From assembly GCA_029948255.1 (NCBI GenBank), contig JALIZF010001866.1:626001-690000 (forward strand): a stretch of DNA of 64,000 nucleotides, given 5' to 3'. Source of the DNA: Telmatactis stephensoni (lineage: Eukaryota; Cnidaria; Anthozoa; Actiniaria; Isophelliidae). Shown one piece after another: positions 36,501 to 45,500 of the stretch (its first letter is position 1; every line of letters begins with the position of its first letter). The notes beneath the pieces were generated by a model. That model was given only the letters and a program-made list of their open reading frames with translations, did not search any database and was not told the DNA's origin. Made by a program: the position numbers and the translations under genes.

Positions 36501-39500
36501 CGACACGGCACGGCGCGGTACGTTTCACACTCGTACGAAATCTGCTCTAAAGGCGTTGTTACACGGTGCAATGTTTTCTGCACCTCGTCTCGCAATGGCG
36601 TGGCGAAACAGGTAACACGAACAAGTGCATACCCTGCATCGTGCAAAATCATTGCGAGGAACGATTGCATCAACGTTTTACGGGTTGCGCCGTTAACACC
36701 TCTGCAATGATTCGCGCAACTTGTTTTGCAATAACATTGCAGCGTATAACATGCATCGCCTTAAAACAGCACATTTTACATACGTCACAAGGAGACCATA
36801 ACCAGGAGATTCAAGCATTGAGGCACACGCGTCACGTGATATGACGGCCTCTCTTTGGGGTGATTTTTAGAACTGGCTTTCGACAGGAGCCATTTGCGCG
36901 TGTTGAATTAGAAATTCTTACAGAGGATACAGAGCCGGTCTATTTTTAACAAATAGATTCCATTTTCCGTACGTCTGTACTCTAATAGATGCCCAGATGA
37001 CGTCAAAATGTGTCGAGAGCGAAAAAGTACGCTAGGAGACGAAGTAGATCAGTGGCGTGACTGTTGTTCTCACCACATTTTGACGTCTTCTGTGAACCTA
37101 TTAGGGTACAGACCCACGGAAAAATAGAATATATTTGTTTTATATAATATCCATCGAAACACTTCAACCAATCAGAGCGAGTACAAGATTCAATGACGTC
37201 ATTTATGCGTTTGTACTGTAATCACACACGGTTCTCGACCAATCAAAACGCGCGTAATATCCCAATTATTATACAAAATGGTTTAGTTACCTATACATTC
37301 TCTTTTGAGCACGTTTTTCTTTTTGAAACGATAACCAGCTTTACAGGTACATTGATATCCACCATCAGTGTTGACACAGTCAGCATTTTTGCATTTATGC
37401 AAGTTTGCTTTGCATTCGTCGATATCGGTGCATACCTCACCATACCAAACATAGCCTTTATGAAGACATTCACACATGAAGTATCCCTCCTTGTTGATGC
37501 ATCGGGTTTTATCTGACGGGCATGGAAATGTCTTGTTCGTCATTATTTTACACTCATCTACGTCTAATAGTGAAATAAAGTTACCGATAAAAATCAGGAT
37601 AATAAAGTAGTTGTTTTCTATCATACTCGGAGATAAAACCCTCCATTTTGAAGTGAATAGTCTAGTTCAAGTTCAAGTTGTAGGGTAGCTGCATGCGACA
37701 CGTTGAAAGCAAAAATTGTATCGTGTAAATTGACCTTAGGATATGCTCATTTTCAAATGACTGGGGTTTATAAGCAAGCAGGAAACTATTTAGTGAATGT
37801 ATATAAACTTTGTAGTGCTACACTTGACGATAAATATCTCCCTTGATTTACTCTCCCGGCGGGGTACAAAGGAAAGTAGGGAGTTTACGAATCAAGAGAA
37901 TCCAGGACGACGTGGCCAGTGTTCATCCCTGCGCATGCGTGAGCTCGCAAATGCCGACGCAATCGCTGACCAAGAAGAACGCAGGCTCTGGGTACGAGAT
38001 TGATGCCGACGTCGCGACACGCCGAGGCGGCCACCTTTGTGATTTTGCCAGCGTCCTGAACTAACTGGGGCTAGATCAACTATGGAAGAGAATTCTACAG
38101 AAAATAACACAGGAAAAAGGTAGGATTGTAAATGTTTTTGTTTTTCAACTTTTGTCCAATCGATATATTTGTCTTTGAGAGATCTTTTTATCAAAATTCT
38201 CGCCCAAACTGCGGCTGATCAAAAACTCAGTGGTATCTTTCGGAAATTTTGTGTTTATTGTTTATAAAAATATTTGTTGTGAAAACCGTGTCTTTTCCTT
38301 TCGTTGTTGCTTAAGACGAATAAATATAAAGTCTACATTTAATATAAACACAACTTTGTGTCAAAACTCATATCTAGGTGACGGCAACGGTATGCAAATC
38401 GTTTCAACAAAATAGATAAACCGCCTCAACAGAATCCGCTATTTTCAAACCATTGTAGCAGGTAAATTTCTCTGGTAAATCTAAGACATTCACCAACTTG
38501 TAGACATCATTTTTATAATAACGAAATTCTGTTTTGCATTCATCGTCAGACATGTTTTCTAGCTCAAATTGCTCGTAGTTCCAATATGGTAAGTCAGGAC
38601 TTTTTGCTGTGTTAGCATCATACAGAAGAACGAACTCTTCGTCGTTTATGACATTTGCTTCGTGTGCATAAAGAAGAGCGATCCTATTCTCTCTAAGCTT
38701 CGGCATGCTTTACGTGTAATTTTTTTTTCATAAAGAAAAGTGCAAAGAAACTAAAGAAACTGACCGTAAATTTTCATGTTTGATTTCGGCGCCAAAATTT
38801 CCCGCCAATTGGGGTCGAAGCGCGCGCGCGTCCTGTGACGTCATGACGTCCTGAATTTCGTAAACATCGTCCTTACAAGCTGTCAGTCACGACGTGGTAA
38901 CAGACTGGACGGCGTCGTCGTCGTCGTCGTCGTCGTCCTGGATTCTCTTGATTCGTAGGGGGTGCCGCCGACACCTCAAAACCCTGACCCTCAGTCCCAG
39001 ACCTAAATTTTGAATACCTGATTGTGTGTTTGTACGTACATCCAATGATTGATTTATCAGTCAGACAACTATTTGTTAACATCAACCGTGACTTAACTCA
39101 TTGTATTGATTTAAATTTGGCATAATTACAAGCTAAGTAAGTATATATTATCATATGTTAGAGTACAAACACTAAAAGTGTGCAAATGTGCAAAACTTTG
39201 CACTATTTAGAATAAATAGTGTTAATTAAACAATAGAATTAGCATAATTTAGCGCTATTTAGTACCGCTAATTATGTTGCACACTTTTAGTGTTTGTACT
39301 CTAGCATACCAATATATGGAAGGTATACAAAAAATGTTCTGTCAAATTAATCAATACATCTATTTAATAACTTAGATCATGTATGTGATGTTCTATTGAG
39401 AGTCAGTGTTCCATCAAGGCATGGACTTGTATTCTAAAAGGAATAAAATGAAAGAAACAACTTCCCAAGAAGATCACAAACTTTATGTAACAATATGTTC

Positions 39501-42500
39501 AAAACGTGTTGGCATTTCATGCCCCTAACTAGAAGATCCTCTTCAAGATTCATTTCATATCCAAGTTTACTGTTAGTATTATGATATAAATTTATGATCG
39601 GATATTAAATTATTATTACATTAATCATTACATTAAAATGACAGCCTCAAAAACGCTATCCAAGTGCACATATATTGTAATACCTACTAAAGAACTGTTA
39701 GGTAACCAGCTAAAGAAAGTCACTTTTCTTTACGTATTTGACTATTTCAAGTTAAAGAATCACTGTCAACCGCAGTCCTTTGCGCGGACATGTTTTTGCT
39801 TTCCTTCGGGAAGTTGAACATTTTAAACCTCCACAGTCGCTGATCTGAACAATTATTCCGCCATTTTTAGTATACCAAAAATGGTTATTGTAATGCGTCT
39901 TGCGCGCAAAGGACTGTGGCTGGCAATGATTCTTTAAGCTTCAACTGTGTTGCGATTCGTTCGATATTAAATCAAAGAGCTTATGCTAAAAACTAAATTC
40001 CTTCATTTCATTTGTATTTTACAATTTGAAAGCATTAAATCAATTGTCCCTTCACTTCTGTTTGTCTATTCCAAAACGTTTCACCAATGCACGGGTTTGC
40101 ATTCTTTCTTTCATAAATTGGTCAAGACTGTCACAAACCTCGTTACGTCGACGTCTATCACTAGACCTGAATCGGCGCGCCAAAAACTGCTCAGAGATCG
40201 TCGCTGCTCTTCCATGGCGAGGCTGGACGGGTGTACTTGGAACTAAACGATTGTAGATGGAAGCAAAAATATTGGATCTCTTCCCGGGATGAACACTCAG
40301 TTTATTTTCAGGACTTATACCTTGAAAATGATTATCATTTCTACTCTTTAGCGGTTTCCAGCTGTCAGCTTTTGACTCTTCGCTCGAGACCATGTGGCTG
40401 GAATCTTGTTGGCTTTCTTCGTAAATCAAGGGTGGGGGCTCTGACATTGGGTAAGTGGTTTCTTGCTCTATTTCTACTCTCTCAGGGACGGAAACAAGCG
40501 TGCTCGTAGGTGGAAATTTCCGGGGTGAAACTTGCAACAAACTCGAGACCATGTGGCTGGAATCTTGTTGGCTTTCTTCGTAAATGAAAGGTGGGGGCTC
40601 TGACATTGGGTAACTGGTTTCTTGCTCTATTTCTACTCTCTTAGGGACGGAAACAAGCGTGCTCGTAGGTGGAAATTTCCGGGGTAAAAGTTGCGGCAAA
40701 GATTGGATTGGGGGTAGCTTTATACGGCGGCCCACTGAACTGAATCTATCCCTCACGGCAAAATGGTTTGAAAAGGCGAGCACGTCACTGTCATGAGGAA
40801 GATCAAACTCTTCTTGGAAACGATGGCTCTTTGTTTTTTTGTCCTCCTTTTGACCAACATAGTTCATTCTGCTACGTGTAAACATGATGGGTGATTTGGA
40901 CTTCCAAGAAGGTACGATCTCATTGGACTTTCCGACTGAATTCTTTTCCCTAGTCACTACATCATTTTGTAAGCAGTCTCGATTTCTTGGTTCTTCGCTC
41001 AGCTTTGCACAACGGTTGAGAAGCGGTTCCCGGGTCCTAAACGAGTATTGCACTTTTCTCTTGTTATTGGTACTCGCTGGCGTTTCTCCGATGTACGGTT
41101 CCTGGTCAATTCTCTCGAAAATTTCAGGCGGCTCGAACCCTTGGCTTTGATATTGGAATCGATATTTTCTTCCTCCCACAATACCATCCCACTGAAGTTC
41201 GTCCTCTTGAAGATTTTTTCGTTCTTTGTCTGTTGGACCGAAGGACTGACGGCAATCTTTTTTGTTGGAAATTCCCATAGAATTTTTTGGAAACATTATT
41301 AGTTTTCTGATGAACTATTTCTCGTGCGTGTTTCTTCAAAGAACTTGGAAAAATGGATCAAAAAGGACCCAGGCCACGTGCCAACGATTCCGTGGTTATG
41401 TAATAGAAACTAGACGACTCTTAGTCGATCGTTCACTCGTGCCCATGCATGCAGTCGCCCATAGAGCGGATGTTGTGATGGTGTCCCATGGTGACAACAT
41501 CCCCAAGGTTGAAATTTTGAGTTTTAACCAAAATGAAATTGAAAGCGAACCAAATATCGGCTAAAAAGGCATTTTTAAAATTTAGATATACGAGCTGCCT
41601 TTGACAGCATTTGTCTTACGGTTCTCTATACAACTATTATGTCTGATATTTATTATTTTAGTACATTTGAGTTCATTTGAGTTTCATTAGAGTTCGTTTG
41701 AGTATCTTTTGAATTCTTTTGGCTTTTGAGTTCGCGGAACGACGACTTTTAGTATGGTTCTACCGCGAACAGCGTGTGCACTTATATGTATTTTGAAGAA
41801 ATTCACCATAATCGTGTTCCAAAGGCGGAATCCAAAGCACAACAACAAAGCATCGAACCTTTGAGCAAGCAAGTCGCTAGTGTGCGTGGCCACGTGATGG
41901 CCTCGTTTTATGGCACATTCTCGACTACGACGATAGATTGATAGAAAACCTAAACCTAGACTCGTGCCGGCCTAAAGGCCTGGAGCCGGTTGTACGAAGG
42001 GTGAATAGCGCTATCCAGCGGATAAATCCTTATCCAGCGGATAAATCCTTATCCAGCGGATAAAATCTATACAAAATCTATACAGTGGATAACTCTTATC
42101 CGATGGATAACTTTATCCAACCTTCGTACAACCGGGCCCTGGGCACGAGTAATAAAAGATTGCGCGGAGACCTTCGAGAACAATGACGTCAATCGGTAAA
42201 AATAATTAATATTAGGAAGATTTCACTGAACGTTTGGAAACATTCTCTTTTGAGTTTGAACTTTGAGAAAGTAACTCTATTTAGAATATCACACTATTTA
42301 ATTTTTTAGTGAAGAGGATCGAAATATAGTCGAAAATACAGTCGGTATACTAGCTTGATTAATTATAGTTAATGACTTACATTATATATACTGGACCTAT
42401 TCGCAATTAGTAGATGTACCATGTACGAACTAGTAATTATCTGTGATCAACCATTTTTCATGCAAGTTCAGTATATTTGCCATATAAATGAATATTAACA

Positions 42501-45500
42501 ACATAAATATAAATAATATAGAACTGAATATATTTGTATTAATTATCGCATATATAATATCGGATAGAGTGGTTTTCATAAGCCCGTGAAATACTTACTG
42601 ATTTATTTAGTGCTATTCTGCTAAAAGTCTTTTGTTTTCTATTGTTCCATACACTCTATTAAAATGTAAATGGTATAAATTGTTTGACGGGTTTTTGAAA
42701 ACCACTCTAATAAATATATGGCGAGGAGACTTGACTGAATCTGGTATTTTCTACCCAAACCTCGCTTGCTCGTGCTGAATCGTAATGAATTTTGGGAAAA
42801 TTCCATGAAGGTGAATCGGTGAATTCGATTCGATTCGATTTGATTTGAACACAGAAATCATATTACAGTCTGTACCTTGGCAACCTTTTCCCTTGTTGTT
42901 TTTGAAGCCAAATTTACACTGACAGAGGTAAGAGCCGTCGGTGTTGATACAATCTTGGTTGTCTCCACAATTGTGTTCCCCCGTATCGCATTCATTGATG
43001 TCTTGACAAAAACAGAAAATAACATCAAGCACAATTTAATTGTTTTAGCCAGGTTGGAAAGGAGTAGTAACATGAGCGCATTTCAAACATGGTTATTAAG
43101 TAATGGTCCTTATAAAAAACTATAGTACTTTCTGTTATTTTGTGGCATATCACTTTCTCCACATCAGAATTTTGAGATTTTCATAGCGGGGATGTATCAA
43201 CCTATGGGAAACATGTTTTTGAAGTAAAATATATTGAAACTCGCTTCTTAAAAGATTTTATTTTGAGTTTAAAACTTTCACCCAAGCTCAGGAGTCAAAC
43301 ACAATAGACAAGAAAAGCTACAAATTTGACATGTTCCCCACATAGAATTTCTGTTGTATTTATACCCAGAAGAGTTATTTCTAAGGGGTGGACCATTAGA
43401 AATCGTGGGAGGGGTGCGGGGGGTAGTTTATAGAGGAGGTTGTTACAGAGAGCTGGTTGTTGAGAAATGGTCATCGTAAAAAATAACTGTTGTAGCGAGG
43501 CGGTTATTTTAGAGAGATGGCCATTTTAGAGAGGTGATCGTTTATAGAGGGGTGGTCGTTGTGGAGAGGTGGTTATTATAGAGAGGTGGTCATTGTAGAG
43601 AGAGAGCGCCATTATAGAGGGTCACTGTAGAGAGTTGATCGTTTAGGAAAGCAAAGGTGGTCGTTGTATAGAGGGAGACGCCATTTACATAGAGAGCGCC
43701 ATTATAGAGAGTTAGTCGTTGTAGGGAGGGGGTCGTTGTGGATGATGGTCGGTTTAGGGTGTTCCGTCTAGGGAAGAGGCCATTAAGGTGAATCCTCGAA
43801 ATGACGAACGTTGTTAGCTAGAGTGATTTAGCAAACACGCCGCGACGCCGCGCGCTGACAAATTTTGTTCGTAATGAACGTTGACGTCGCCGACGTCAAG
43901 GAGAGAACGTGAAACAAATGAAATGACGTCCAGGAGGTGGTGTCGTGACGTTGTCACGGTAGTCACGCAATGAACGAATGTGATAAATTCGTCCTCTATA
44001 ACGTCCTGTTTTCGCGTCGCGCAGTCGCGTTTCCTAAATCATTCTAATTGCTTGTCACAAGTGAAATTAAATTTGGTTCCACAACAACTGGCTTGGAAAA
44101 ATATTCACGAAATTAAATGTATATTTGTTTGTGTTTGTGGAAGTTTGACGCAGTATAACAATTGTACAATATCTAATATTTCTTTGTTGGTTGGTTTTGT
44201 CATATCATTAAACTTGCTACATCAACCATTAGTAATTTTATTACCAAGCTTTCGGGCCTAAGGCCCATCATCAGGGTAAATGGAATCAACAGTGAAACGT
44301 TACAGAAATCCACGCACACTATGGCTTGGTAATAAAATTACTAATGGTTGATGTAGCAAGTTAAATGATATAATTGTACAATAATCACGTACCCGCACAT
44401 CCACTTCCTTTATCTTTATACCCACGACCACACACTAAAGAAATCATACACGATAGTTTAGAATATCTCCACTGCAAAGTTAACAGTCTTATATATACAC
44501 CTATTTAGAAATATTATGACGATGGTCAATCTGAAACTGAGACGGAATATATGTTTTTGCTTTTGCGTTTCCTAACGAAAATACGAAAAAGCACAATTCC
44601 GCATTGTTGTATTATTATTGGAATTTATATAATAATTGGCATATTACGCGCGTTCTGATTGGTCGAACAACCATGTGTGATTAGAGTACACACACATAGA
44701 TGGCGTCATCGAATCTTACGCGCGCTCTGATTGGTTGGAATGTTTCGATAAATATTATATAAAACAGATAGATTCCATTTTTCCGTGCGTCTGTACTCTA
44801 GTCGATGCACAGAAGACGTCAAAATGTGGTGAGAATAACAGTCACGCCACTCGACTTCGTCTCGTGGCGTACTTTTTTGTTCTCACCACATTTTGACGTC
44901 ATCTGTGCATCGATTAGAGTACAGACGCACGGAAAAATGGAATCTATTTGTTAAATTAGTTACAAGTTTTAAGTTAGGTCGTAACTAAAATTCCAATATT
45001 ACAGCCTTCTATATCGATGGCTTTGTATATATCAAAATATGCAGCTTATTACTCAATCTCTGATGTCAGATTCAGGCCTTCGACCATCGTGGCTTTTTAA
45101 ATAGGAGCAAATAACATTAGTATTCATTGAATCTACTAACATGTACATGATTTGCCATCACCCATGAAGTCTTTGTTGCATATGCAGGCATAGTCGTAAG
45201 GTTTATGGGATACGCAGGCAGCGTCAGAATGACATGGAGACTTGCCGGACTTACACGGCAAACGAGCTGAAACGGCAAAGGCAATATAATAATAGTAAAA
45301 GGCTTATGTCTAACTGTGTATAGTTATAAATATTTTGTCGCAGTCAGATATGTACATAATTGAAATAGCTCTGTGGGTTTCTCTGACTTTTTTATGCTTA
45401 AAATCCAGATGTTTCGAATCTCAATCGAATCTTCATTTTTCATCATATGTCTAACTGCCAGTTCCAACAACAGGGCGTCAATTGGGTAACGTCTTCTATA

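Noticed and set aside
43980..44261. 93-codon plus-strand frame
   Set aside because: It runs across a MITE end and an inverted repeat and has no recognisable domain.
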